From: Cheilinus undulatus
Lineage: Eukaryota > Chordata > Actinopteri > Labriformes > Labridae
DNA: 64,000 bases
NCBI RefSeq assembly: GCF_018320785.1
Contig: NC_054881.1
Span: 20,832,275-20,896,274, forward strand
Direction of reading: 5' to 3'
Below are positions 48,601-58,080 of this stretch, piece by piece. The notes under the pieces were generated by a model. That model ran no database searches. It saw only the letters and a program-made list of their open reading frames with translations, and was not told where the DNA came from. The position numbers and the translations under genes are program-made. The number at the start of each line of letters is the position of its first letter. The stretch's first letter is position 1.

Positions 48601-50106
48601 CTGAGGATACCAAGGTCTTTCTCTCTCTCAGGTGTTTGTGTTCAGGGACTACCTGCCTCACATTGTAGGCGACCAAGCAATGCATACTCTGCTTGGTAGC
48701 TACCCTGGCTACGATCCCAATGTTGACCCCAGCATCGCCAACGTCTTTGCAACAGCAGCTTACCGCTTTGCCCACGTGGCCGTCCAGCCACTTCTGTCTC
48801 GTCTCGATGCAGATTACGGGGAGCACCCTCAGTTCCCCAGCGTCCCCCTGTTTGAAGCCTTCTTCACCCCCTGGAGAGTTATCTTTGAGGGTGAGTTATC
48901 CAAAGAAAAGTTTCCAAGTCATTACTGTAAATTGTCACCCTAATTTTATTTCCTGTCTTTACCTCCAGGTGGTATTGACCCCCTGCTCCGTGGTTTGGTT
49001 GGCCACCCTGCTAAACTGAACACTCAGGATCACATGATGGTGGACGCCCTAAGAGAAAGGTTGTTCCAGTTTGTGCAGCATCTGGCTCTGGACCTGGGCT
49101 CTCTCAACATGGAAAGAGGACGCGACCATGGCCTGCCTGGTATCTCTCGCTCTCTCTGAGTGCTCTGCTTTTTGAATTTTGAATTTTAAAGCTCTTCTTT
49201 CAGTCCTCAACCACGCTGCTTTTTCTTTTCTTTTTTTTTTTTTTAACTCTTGAAGGCTACAATGCGTGGCGCCGATTCTGTGGCCTGTCTGCACCCAGTA
49301 ACCAGGAAGAGCTTGCTCAGGTCCTGAACAACACTGACCTGGCCAGAAGGCTGCTGCAGCTCTATGGTACACCTGAAAACATTGATATCTGGCTGGGTGG
49401 CGTGGCAGAGCCGTTTGTGGAGGGTGGCCGTGTTGGACCTCTGTTTGCCTGCCTCATTGCACAACAGTTCAAGAAGATCCGCCAAGGTGACAGGTTAGTA
49501 TACATGTATTGGAAACATGGTCTTTGAAGCACTGGTCAACTGACTTTGACTAGTTCTGCCCAATACAACATCATGCTGTAAAATAAAATTCAGTTCTGTT
49601 CAAAAAGTGAACACATTTTGACTGAGGTGTTAAATAAATGCTAGCTGCACACTAAAACACAACCTCAAAAATAAATGCATTTCTAATAAAGCCTCACTAT
49701 GTTTTCTTTGTCCCTGCTCCTCTTGTTTGAATCAGACTTTGGTACGAGAATCCCGACGTTTTCACCGCACGTCAGAGAAGAGCTCTGTCCAGGGCTTCAT
49801 TATCAGGGATCATTTGTGACAACACTGGAATCACATCCATTACCCAGGACCCGTTCAGTTTGATTACACGCAGGAACCGACTTGTTAGCTGTTCCAAAAT
49901 TAAGACACTGAACCTGTTGGCCTGGAGGGAGAGGTGTTCAGGTGAAACAGCACAGCACCAGACTCTTTGCAACACTGGAATCACATCCATTCTCAGTGTG
50001 ATTACACAGAGGAACCCACTTGTTAGCTGTTCCAGCATTACGAGACTGGACCTGTCGGCCTGGAGGGAGGGGTGTTCAGGTGAAACAGCACAGCACCAGA
50101 CTCTTT
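45691..50106 (+). CDS. mpx: Myeloid/eosinophil-type heme peroxidase, copy 1
   Basis: Secreted or granule peroxidase that turns H2O2 and halide or thiocyanate into oxidants. Exons: 45691-45754, 45866-45953, 46299-46474, 46707-46839, 47135-47264, 47343-47549, 47637-48000, 48381-48541, 48632-48890, 48969-49139, 49256-49493, 49736-49941 (or to 50079), all in phase. 732 residues to 49941. Residues 1-19 are a signal peptide ([18 protein letters not shown]). By comparison with human MPO: distal Q228 and H232, heme-ester D231 and E394, R391, proximal H489 and N574 are present. The MPO methionine that makes the sulfonium bond is N395, so EPX/LPO-like heme linkage is expected. In the calcium loop T314, F316 and D318 are kept, but the serine position is G320. 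If the last exon is not spliced, it stops at 50104-50106. The same splice phase leads on to the collagen-C1q exons. MPX versus EPX naming is uncertain. Confidence 0.93.
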
Positions 50107-50108
50107 GA
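49821..50108 (+). repeat. Tandem duplication inside the last peroxidase exon
   Basis: Unit 1 is 49821-49970 (150 bp) and unit 2 49971-50108 (138 bp). Both begin AACACTGGAATCACATCCAT and end AGCACCAGACTCTTTG. Each contains the exon's end and a donor TGTTCAG|GTGAAA: the first exon end at 49941, the second at 50079. Both units are open in the same frame and both donors leave one base, so either can splice to the exon at 50480. Confidence 0.95.
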
Positions 50109-50479
50109 CCTCAGGGCAGGGGGGGCGGCACCATTTTCACAATCATTTGTCACCCACTGTTTAACCTCGTGTGTTTTATTTCTTCTCTAACCCACTTGTA
50201 CGGAAACCGTTCTTCATGTGTGGTGTTTAATCTTGCAGACTCGGGTGGTAGCTGTAATGAAGTCAGTGCAGCAAAGGTCGGTTTTAAATACTAACAGTAG
50301 TTTCACATTTTAAGAGCACAATGTAGCCACACTTTCTGAAAAAAGTGCACATTTAAATCACGAAACACCCTTTGAACTTAACATTTTGTAGCCCCGGTGA
50401 AAGTGGTGTTGTAAAACAAGAACATTGTTGGAAAAACTTATTTGTACAGGTTTTAACTTGACCTTTTCTAAATGAACAG

Positions 50480-51651
50480 ACTGTGATGGACTCGGAATCC
50501 GCGGACCAAGAGGACCAAGAGGTCCTCCAGGCCCTCAAGGACAACAAGGTACTTATTTTAAAGATTGCTTTCATACCTCTTTATTCATTTTCTACTGTAT
50601 CTTCTCAAATGCTCACTGTTTTTAACAATATTCTGCTTTAGTATATCTTCTCTATATCTATATCTAATATCTAATCCTCTTCCTTACCCCTAAACTCTAT
50701 CTAAAGATAGATTATTTCTATTATATTTAATTTTGGTGCCCACTATCACTGCTGTTAGGTAGGTGTCAGTAGCAGTAATATGTTATGATACACTTTGTTG
50801 TCCCCTTAGGGAAATTTGTCTGCATATTATAACATATAAGAACAATAGCATCAACAATCCACATGTACACAGTGTTGCACATGCCAGTGAAAGATGCAAC
50901 CAATAAATGAAGTGTATTACAAGGACTTGTATGGTAAGATTTTCATAGAAATGAAACCTGGTGATAATTACAATGAGTAAAAGATAAAATAAAGATGAAA
51001 TATAAAACAGTAAAATATAGAAAACAGAGATCACCATGATGTTGGATGCTTCATAAACATCAAAGTTCTTGACAAGTGAAACATTGAAATGTTTATGATT
51101 AAAGCTGATCCAAAGACAATAATGTGAGACCATAATGTCAGTAAAAACCATATACCATGATTTTAAACAGATTGTTTAATGAATCTGAACTTGTGTATCT
51201 CTGCAGGTTGAGTAGGACCCCCAGGGCCCAGAGGTCCCCCTGGACCAACATCACTCAACCTTAATGCTTCACAGCCAAAATCTGCCTTCTCTGTTCTCCT
51301 GGGCAAGTACATCTCCACCTCAGACAGAATCATCCATTTCCATCAAATCATCTACAACGAACAGAACCATTACAGCCCAGAGTCTGGTATGTTTACATGT
51401 GTCATCCCCGGTGTCTACCAGTTCAGCTTTGTCTGCATATCCTACAACGGCGTAGTGAGCATGACCTGTGGCGTAACAACAGGGTGGTACTGAACAGTTA
51501 CCACACTTATCAGGGAGGTCGCCATTTGGCATCAGGGGACACGGTGATGCTGTTGAAGGCGGGAGACAGAGTGTGGGTGGAGGCCATAGATGGGAGCAGC
51601 AGCTTGAGCAGCAAAAGCTACCTGTCTGGACACCTGGTCTTCACTGTGTGA
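50480..51651 (+). CDS. Collagen-like exon and C1q domain, probable 3' end of the peroxidase gene
   Basis: Exon 50480-50548 starts two bases into a codon, matching the one-base phase of the peroxidase donors, and encodes DCDGLGI then Gly-X-Y repeats (GPRGPRGPPGPQGQQ). The final exon (51207 or 51216 to 51651) continues with GPPGPRGPPGPT and a C1q domain: SAFSVLLGKY, HFHQIIYNEQNHY, GMFTCVIPGVYQFSF, then, one frame over, LWRNNRVVLNSYHTYQGG, LLKAGDRVWVEA, LSGHLVFTV and TGA at 51649-51651. Two faults: with the CTGCAG acceptor (51206) the second codon is TGA, avoided by the AG at 51215 in the same phase; and one base seems missing near 51460, shifting the frame mid-domain. C1q domains trimerise and bind ligands. 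AATAAA follows at 52136. The alternative is a separate small C1q-like gene. Confidence 0.72.
50784..51010. repeat. Retroelement tail in the last intron
   Basis: TTTGTTGTCCCCTTAGGGAA and ATTTGTCTGCA at the left side resemble a widespread fish LINE/SINE 3' tail. The long minus-strand ORF over it looks like a by-product of AT-rich sequence. Confidence 0.4.
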
Positions 51652-52135
51652 CGCTAACACTTTATCTCCAGGCTTAAACTTCTAATACACCGGTGTTCTG
51701 TCTGCTTTGGAATCTCTTTTCATGACTTCACCTTTTTGTACTAAAATACACGCACAAAAATCAGCTTTTATTGAATATCTTATAATTTCATGTATTATTT
51801 TTTTCTTTTTGGTCTATGAGGCAGACATGGGCACAACCCACAAACTCATGTTTATGTACATGTTTTTATCCTTATGGAAACAAACAAATTTTATTTTTAA
51901 TTCATCAAGCGACCTTATGAACATGAAATATGATTGCAGGAAATCTATATTATTCTGTTACAGCATGTAGTCTTTCATCAGTGCCAAATTTATATGATGG
52001 AATTTGCTGGTGTTATAAGAGATAATTTTATGCACTGATGAAATCAAGCATGCATTTTTAATGCTGTGTTGTGCTTTGACTGTGAGGCTAATTTTTACTG
52101 TAACTTTCATATTTATCTGTATTTTGCATTGAATT

Positions 52136-52141
52136 AATAAA
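52136..52141 (+). terminator. Polyadenylation signal after the C1q exon
   Basis: AATAAA 485 bases after the C1q stop, followed within ~20 bases by T/G-rich sequence. No canonical AATAAA was noted between the peroxidase frame's stop (50106) and the collagen exon, which fits one transcription unit. Confidence 0.65.
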
Positions 52142-52159
52142 CTGAACTGCATTGAATGT

Positions 52160-53290
52160 GCTTGTGTTCTATTCTTAATGATAAATCAGGAAGTATTTCA
52201 TGTATAGTGGTTAGTGGCTATTTTTCTTGGGGGAGGGGGACAAAATAAATTGAGTTTAAATCAAACATAATCAAATGGACACTGATGCACCCTGGGGATG
52301 TTATGTACACAGGCAAAAGAAGTTCAGTGCTTGCTGGTTCTCTACTTATCTTTCTTTCTATTTCATCTCAGGTGCCTAAAGCATTACCAAATTACCCAGT
52401 TAAACTAAATTGCTAATAATGTAAAACTAAATATACTTGAATAAATAATTAGCAAAAGATATTCTTTAAGTATTGAAAATAAAGAAATCACCCGACAATA
52501 ATCAACAAAGGTTGCCAACTGATGTAAGCAAACTAAATAAAAACTACAAGTAAATAACTCCTACATCATGGATACTTACTGTATGTAAATCACAGAGGTG
52601 GCAAAACAATAAAAAGCAGGTTAGCAAAAGTTGAAAAGCAAAAATTTCTTCATGTCCATGCATCCAAGTAAAAATTTTCTTTTTAATGCAGTACTTAAAG
52701 TTTAACTCCCATAAATCAGGATTCCCCAAGAGGATCTGGCTGCAGACGTATATATTACCCACTCACTGTGACAGAAAGGGGCTGGTTTTCACAACAGCAG
52801 TATTTTATTATTAAAAATGGAAAATTTACTGAGGGGGATCAATTTGAATTGAACACACCACAAACAAAGGAAACCCCAAAGAGGGTTAGGGTTAGGTGAA
52901 GGGGGAGGGGGGTGAAATTAAAAAGAACAAACTACAAACTAGAGAAAAATCCAACAAGGGTAGCACATCACTTCCTGCCCCAACATCAAGTTCACCCCAT
53001 TGTAGAGGTCATCAACAGGTGAGCCCAAAACGCCCCACTATAGATCTGCAGCCAGCTGCTTCTTGGATTCCCATGCAGATTTGGTCCAAAACAGTGAAAA
53101 ACTACACATTTTCAGAAATACTGCATCATATATAATCTCTTTTATGCTGTAAAACTAATTTCTTTGTAAGTTTTGTCTTTATATATATCTGTCTATAAGA
53201 AATGCAGTCCCAAGCAAAAAAAAAAAAAATCCATTCACTGATAGTTCCTGTATATAGAGCCATCTTTCCATAAATGCCTGATTCATGTCA
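52160..53290. other. Intergenic between the peroxidase gene and the LINE
   Basis: No gene seen. Contains an A run (53217-53229) and a short GGGTTAGGGTTAGG at 52884-52897, too short to call telomeric. Confidence 0.5.
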
Positions 53291-53291
53291 T

Positions 53292-53916
53292 GATATGACC
53301 AGTAAAGGGGGCTGAGGACTGAACCTTGGGGAACGCCTGCTTGGGGGGTGAAGGGGGTGGAGATGGAGGTGGAGACTTTGACTTTTATCTGGCGGTTGTT
53401 GAGGAGGCTTGAGATGATGGATTGGGTGGGTGAGGGGAGTCTGAAGTTATTGTCTAGAAGTCTGTAGATGAGTCCGTTATGCCATACTTTGTCGAATGCT
53501 TTCTCAATGTCAAAAAATATTGCTATGGTGAGTTGTTTTTTGTTGAAGTTCCGGTAGACGTCTTCTGAGAGTCTGAGTATGTTGTCTGTGGTTGTTCTTC
53601 CTTTCCTGAATCCAGCTTGATGTATTGCTAAAAGTCCAAGTGTGTTGATATGATGGGTGAGGCGTGATGTGATGATTCTTTTGAAGAGTTTTTCAGTGTG
53701 ACTGAGGAGGCTGATGAGGCGGCAGCTGGAGGGGTTGTGGGGATCTCTACCGGGTTTATGGATCATGGTGATGAGGGCAGATTTCCAGGGTGAAGGGAAG
53801 CGACCAGATGTGATGAAGGAGGTGAAGAGCTGTCCAAGGTGCTGAAGGTAGATGACTGGGGCTTGTTTTATTAGGATGATGTCTATGGTGTCTACTCCGG
53901 GGGCTTTATTTTTCAT
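53292..53916 (-). pseudogene. LINE reverse transcriptase, truncated
   Basis: Begins NKAPGVDTID (RT block 1-2), then GRFPSPWKSALITMIHKPG, AIFFDIEKAFDKVWHNGL (first catalytic aspartate) and AGVPQGSVLSP. After SPL the frame runs into unrelated sequence, so the second catalytic pair (YADD) is absent. The frame differs from the endonuclease ORF, so at least one frameshift lies between (53917-54292). Confidence 0.85.
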
Positions 53917-54292
53917 TTTCTTGAGGTGTTGTTGGATTTCCTTTGTTGTAACTGGGTCGGTGAGGGGATGGGGCTCTGTGGTGGGGTTTGCTGGGTTGGT
54001 CCGGGTTGTGTTGTGTTTGGAGATTTCCTTGTCGACGTGGGTTTTCCAGTTGTTGTCAAAGTGTGGCTGATTTGGACATGAATGGATGGTTACAGAATAG
54101 TGTGGCTTTGTCTGTGTTGTTGGTGATTATTGTATATGCAGATTTGAGATGTGGTGTGTTGTTGTGGTCCATGTCACCCTCGGTGGAGGGTGAGTTGTGT
54201 TTTGATGTTACTTTGTATTTTGTTGATTTCTGTTTTGGTGAGGGGTGATCTGGTTCGGATGTATTCTCTGTGGAGTTTTCATTTGTGTTTGA

Positions 54293-55186
54293 TCAGTAGG
54301 AGAGGGTGGTGTGTGACTGTGGTAGGGGTTTTGTTGATTTGAGAGGTATGGTTTCTTCTTTGGCTTGGCTGAGTAGTTGGCTGAGGTGGGTTGCTTGTTG
54401 GTCCAGGTTTTTCATGGTGGAGGAGGGGGTGATGTCCTTAAGTTTTCCTTCTATGTATAATTTGTAGGCGTCCCAGTTTGCTTTTCTGTATTTGTATTTC
54501 TTTGTTGTGATTGATTGGAGCTGGAAGGAGAAGGTGGTGAGTACTGGTAGGTGGACACTGGAGAGATGGTTGGTGGTGGAGAAGTTGTGGAGTCTTGTGG
54601 CCAGGTCGGGGGTGCATAATATGAGGTCCAGGATGTCTGGGTTGCCGGTCAGTGGGGATATGTGGGTGGGTTCATTTGTGTTGATTATTGCTAAGTTTGT
54701 GTCCTGAAGAATCTGTTTGAGTGCTGTTCTGTTTGAGTTGGTTTTACTGCAGTGGAAGTCGGTGTGTTTGGAGTTGAGGTCACCCATGATTAGAGAGAGG
54801 CTGGGGTTGGAGGTGGCTTTGAGAAGGGGGGCTGAGGGTTTGATTTCAGGGGGACAGTAGATGCTGGTGACGGTGATGGTGTGTTGGGAGTGGAGTTTGA
54901 TTGTTATTGCGACGTATTCATTTCCGTTGAGTTCTTGTGATGAGAGACCAAAATCAGTTTGACTGTAGTTGATGTTGTTTTTGACTAAGATGGCGGCTCC
55001 TCCTCCATGTCCTGTTTGGCGTTCTCTTCTGATGATGTGGTAACCAGGGATGCGGGATGATTTGGAAAGAAGAGTTTCATTTATGGAGGCAATGGATATG
55101 TTCTTGGTGTTGAGTGGATGGATCAATTCTTCTTTATTTCCTCTGATTCCTCGGATGTTTATGTGTAGAAAGGTGGTGAGTGACAT
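54293..55186 (-). CDS. LINE ORF2 endonuclease (APE-like)
   Basis: 297-residue frame with the AP-endonuclease fold used to nick the target: LHINIRGI near the start, INETLL (metal-binding glutamate), a YHIIRRER..GGGAAILV stretch, SIYCPPE, LIMGDLNSKH (catalytic D-x-N) and PDILDLILC. A late SSVHLPVLT replaces the usual SDH box, and the histidine position may be altered. It starts 53 bases after the ORF1 stop. Confidence 0.85.
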   Translation of the reverse strand: MSLTTFLHINIRGIRGNKEELIHPLNTKNISIASINETLLSKSSRIPGYHIIRRERQTGHGGGAAILVKNNINYSQTDFGLSSQELNGNEYVAITIKLHSQHTITVTSIYCPPEIKPSAPLLKATSNPSLSLIMGDLNSKHTDFHCSKTNSNRTALKQILQDTNLAIINTNEPTHISPLTGNPDILDLILCTPDLATRLHNFSTTNHLSSVHLPVLTTFSFQLQSITTKKYKYRKANWDAYKLYIEGKLKDITPSSTMKNLDQQATHLSQLLSQAKEETIPLKSTKPLPQSHTTLSY

Positions 55187-55239
55187 TATAGAGGCTTTTA
55201 GGTAGGTGGGGTTTATTGGTTTTGGTGGATGGAGAGGTT

Positions 55240-55659
55240 TTAGACAGTGAAGGTGGTGTGTTTCCTAATGCTTTGGATTATTTGTTTGATTCTGTTGTCG
55301 TTCATTGAGAGTTTCTTCAGGTCATCACAGAGGTGGGTGAGGTGGGTGCTCTTTGTAGGGAGTAGACTGGGGATGTTGGAGGTGGATGTTTTCCTGGCTG
55401 AGGGTCCGGCTGGTGGGAGTTTGGTGGGAGTCGGGGTCATGTGTGATAGGTAGACGGGACAGGTTTTGGAGGCGGCAGAGTGTGATCCAGAGCAGTTGGC
55501 GCATGTGGCTTCTCTTTTTTCTTTTTGGCATGTTTTATGGTGGTGGTTTTCTCCGCATCTGAGGCAGACTGTGGGAGTATTGCAGCTGGTGGATATATGG
55601 TTGAACTGTTGGCATTTGTAGCACTGACGGATGGTGGGTGGGGGCCGGGCCTCATCCAC
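55240..55659 (-). CDS. LINE ORF1 zinc-knuckle protein, C-terminal part
   Basis: 139 residues with three CCHC-type knuckles in series: CYKCQQFNHISTSC, CLRCGENHHHKTC and CANCSGSHSAASKTC. ORF1 proteins of this sort bind the element's RNA. The first methionine may be internal: an upstream frame in another phase covers the repeated 5' leader (55437-55790). Function is inferred from family. Confidence 0.78.
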   Translation of the reverse strand: MDEARPPPTIRQCYKCQQFNHISTSCNTPTVCLRCGENHHHKTCQKEKREATCANCSGSHSAASKTCPVYLSHMTPTPTKLPPAGPSARKTSTSNIPSLLPTKSTHLTHLCDDLKKLSMNDNRIKQIIQSIRKHTTFTV

Positions 55660-55704
55660 TCTTTACTGAAACAGGTCCATGTAAAAGCCGTCGTGGAGAA
55701 GGCC

Positions 55705-55789
55705 AGGACGTAGCAGGGCCGAGGACTGCTGAGGGTGAAGTCTTCACAGAGGACGTAGCAGGGCCGGGGACTGCTGAGGGTGAGGTCCA
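55705..55789 (-). repeat. 45-bp tandem repeat in the LINE 5' leader
   Basis: Two units, 55705-55749 and 55750-55789, each with GGACGTAGCAGGGCCG and GACTGCTGAGGGTGA. Tandem units in LINE leaders often act as internal promoter modules. Confidence 0.75.
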
Positions 55790-55897
55790 TGGCTGGGGCT
55801 CAAGGAGACAGAGGTGTAGGAGCCAATGAGCGCTACTTTATAAATAGGAACCAATCTTTATCTGGGCAGGTGTTCCGCCCGGAAGTAAAACAGTTTT

Positions 55898-57230
55898 GAT
55901 ACTCATAATGACCTAGATCAGAGTTTCAATTGTTACTACTAGATATCTCAACTTCTTCCATTTAACTCAGTACAGCCAATATCGTTGTTAGACACATAAA
56001 ATCACATTTCTGCTCAGAATGGTGTAATAGCTCTGTTTCACTTCAATTATCTGTCAAAAATAAATGTACATATTCACTTAGTGCAGTGTTTAGTGTTCAG
56101 ACAATCCAAATCCACTTAAAGTGGTCAGCTGAACGACCTGAGCAGTCAACAAAGTGAATTCAAGTAACCACAGGTTCACTTAGAGGTGGTGTAACAGAGT
56201 CAATAGTCACAATAACATATGAATTCAATAAATGAATGTTAAATATTATAATATCACTTAAAAGTTAACTTGACTCTATTAGTCACAACAAAAAACTGAA
56301 CCAAAGAATGAATTAAAAACATCCCAACTCCACTTTATAGTGGTGTAAACAGTTTAACTTGAATAGATCAAAACAGATGAATCACACAGATTCAAAACAA
56401 CAATTTTTAAAATGTGGCAGCTTATTCTGAGATGTAAACCAAAACATTAACACTGGTTTTAGGGTGATACAAGGCACTCTTGTAATTACAGTTTTCTACT
56501 GGTTCCTGTCTACTACATCATTTCCTCCCTTTTCTTCCCTCAGATGCTAGCAGTGACAAAAGACAAACATCAGATGTGACAGTTTCTCAGAAGTTGCTTT
56601 TTCTAGTATGCTGTCGCACTTTGTTGTACAAGCTTAGTAAAACTCAGTGTCACTAATGTAATGTAGAGACGGCAGGGCACAGCATGGGTCCAAATATTCT
56701 CCACCACGGAGACGGGCTGGTTGACCAAAGTGATGACTATATGACCACTTTTTCTGTTATCCTCATTTGCCTTAATACAGATTTCAGACTTTAGAACATG
56801 TTTGAGCTTCTTAAAATCCAGAATGTGTTGCTTCGGTGAAGCTGCATGTTGCTCTTGTAAACTTCTTTTTATGTTGCATGTTTTGATCGGAGATGACGGA
56901 TCAAATTTGTAGTTTTAAACGCAAGTGTGTTATTTCTGTTCACAGAAACGGTCGTGTTACAGATTCTGCAACTCTGGTCGTTGGATTTATTGTCATCTCA
57001 AGTTTTAAGTTTTTCTCACACCGCTGACATTCCTTAGCACATGAAAGCTAATATGCTACCGCTGCTAAAACTGTTGTTACTGGCGCATTTACGACCTGTC
57101 GTAAATTATGCTCCATTTACGGCAACTGACGTAGAGATCGGCTTCTGAATCGGATCAAACTTGCCGATCGCCGATCAATTAAAATGCTGATCGGCCCCGA
57201 TCCGATACATGTGATCAGGGATCCTGTCAT
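55898..57230 (-). mobile_element. hAT element remnant in copy 2
   Basis: The same ZBED-type element as at 39902-41325, without its left ~90 bp. From 56441 on it is a mosaic with foreign pieces, so the transposase remnant (around 56540-57020) is not readable. Confidence 0.75.
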
Positions 57231-57740
57231 CTTTACTTAAAACCAATGTCAGCCCTGTTGAGAAACATCAGGCCATCAATAAATGATAAATATGATTTAA
57301 TGTTTCTGTCATTTAGCTAATTTCTGCTTTGACTTCCATTCAAAAAAGAGAACTGGGACAGGAGCAACTTCTAGAGCAAGATACAAACAACATCAGTAAG
57401 TGCCATTTGAAACACAAGTCCATTTTGTTAGGTACTGCCATGCAGTGTTAATGCAATGCAAATGGTGTATAAAAGATTTTTTCAATAAACATCAGCAATG
57501 AAAAAAACAATAATCAAAGGGAGACCTCTCATCATCACCATCAATGAGGACATAATGACCAAAATACGATTGAAGGCATTGGAGGATCCCCACAAAGAGC
57601 TGGGTAGAAGTTTTGACCAATGACTTTGTGCCAACTGTAGTTGGGAGACTCATTCAACCACTGGGGACAACTGGAGGAGATGTCTAGCTCTGTGCATTGT
57701 GTTTTCTAAAGAGCTGGGACAAGCTCTTGAAAATAGATAG
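56441..57740. other. Interleaved mosaic of two other segments of the window
   Basis: Short pieces of 40560-41870 (offset ~15,900) alternate with short pieces of 38480-39770 (offset ~17,970-18,010), always in order. Examples from the second source: TTTTAGGGTGAT (56457), CTGGTTCCTGTCT (56502), CAGACTTTAGAACATGTTTG (56785), GTGTTATTTCTGTTCACAG (56926), GATTGAAGGCATTGGAGGA (57568). The sources are not similar to each other. This looks like a forced consensus of two unrelated sequences rather than natural DNA. Confidence 0.85.
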
Positions 57741-58080
57741 GGACCCTGCAGATCAAATGGAGGTTGAGTAATTCATTCCACTATCAAGGGACAACAGAAG
57801 AGAAGAGTCAAGCAGTACCAGGCGCCTTTTGCTGGCTGAGCATAGCGGGTGAGAAGGAGTGTAGACCTGGATGAGGGATTCCAGGTTAACAGGAGCCATT
57901 TTAGTTACTGCTTTGTAAGCTATGATTAGAGTTTTGAATTTGATGCAGCTGCATCATGGAAGCGTGTAGAGAGATGGAAAAGAGGAGTGACATGAGCTGT
58001 CTGGGGTTGGTTGAAGACCAGACGTGCTGCTGCCTTCTGGATCATCTGCAGAGGTCTGAACGTGCATGCAGGGAAACATG
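57290..58080 (-). mobile_element. LINE 3' fossil, copy 2
   Basis: Counterpart of 41390-42190. Includes QKAAARLVFNQPQTAHVTPL on the minus strand, a typical piece near the end of a fish LINE reverse transcriptase ORF. Partly mosaic at its left. Confidence 0.6.

Larger units (their letters stand above)
53291..55897 (-). mobile_element. APE-type LINE with 5' end present and 3' end missing
   Basis: Minus-strand non-LTR retrotransposon: 5' UTR with TATAAA (near 55835) and a two-unit 45-bp tandem repeat, ORF1 with zinc knuckles, ORF2 with APE endonuclease and the first part of reverse transcriptase. Similarity stops right after the GVPQGSVLSP block, before the catalytic YADD box; no C-terminal part, 3' UTR or poly(A) tail follows. 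Losing the 3' end is unusual, because most LINE copies are truncated at the 5' end. The element abuts the start of the second duplicate. Confidence 0.85.

Noticed and set aside
50239-50276. Possible extra exon between the peroxidase and collagen exons
   Set aside because: It has AG and GT borders, but its 38 bases would break the phase that otherwise fits perfectly between 49941 or 50079 and 50480.
50783-51151. 122-codon minus-strand ORF that looks membrane-like
   Set aside because: Sits on a retroelement tail in an AT-rich intron; hydrophobicity follows base composition.
52884-52897. GGGTTAGGGTTAGG, telomere-like
   Set aside because: Only two units in an intergenic stretch; far too short to mean an interstitial telomere.
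53852-55829. Several plus-strand ORFs rich in Val, Gly and Trp
   Set aside because: They are the antisense of the LINE's ORF1 and ORF2.
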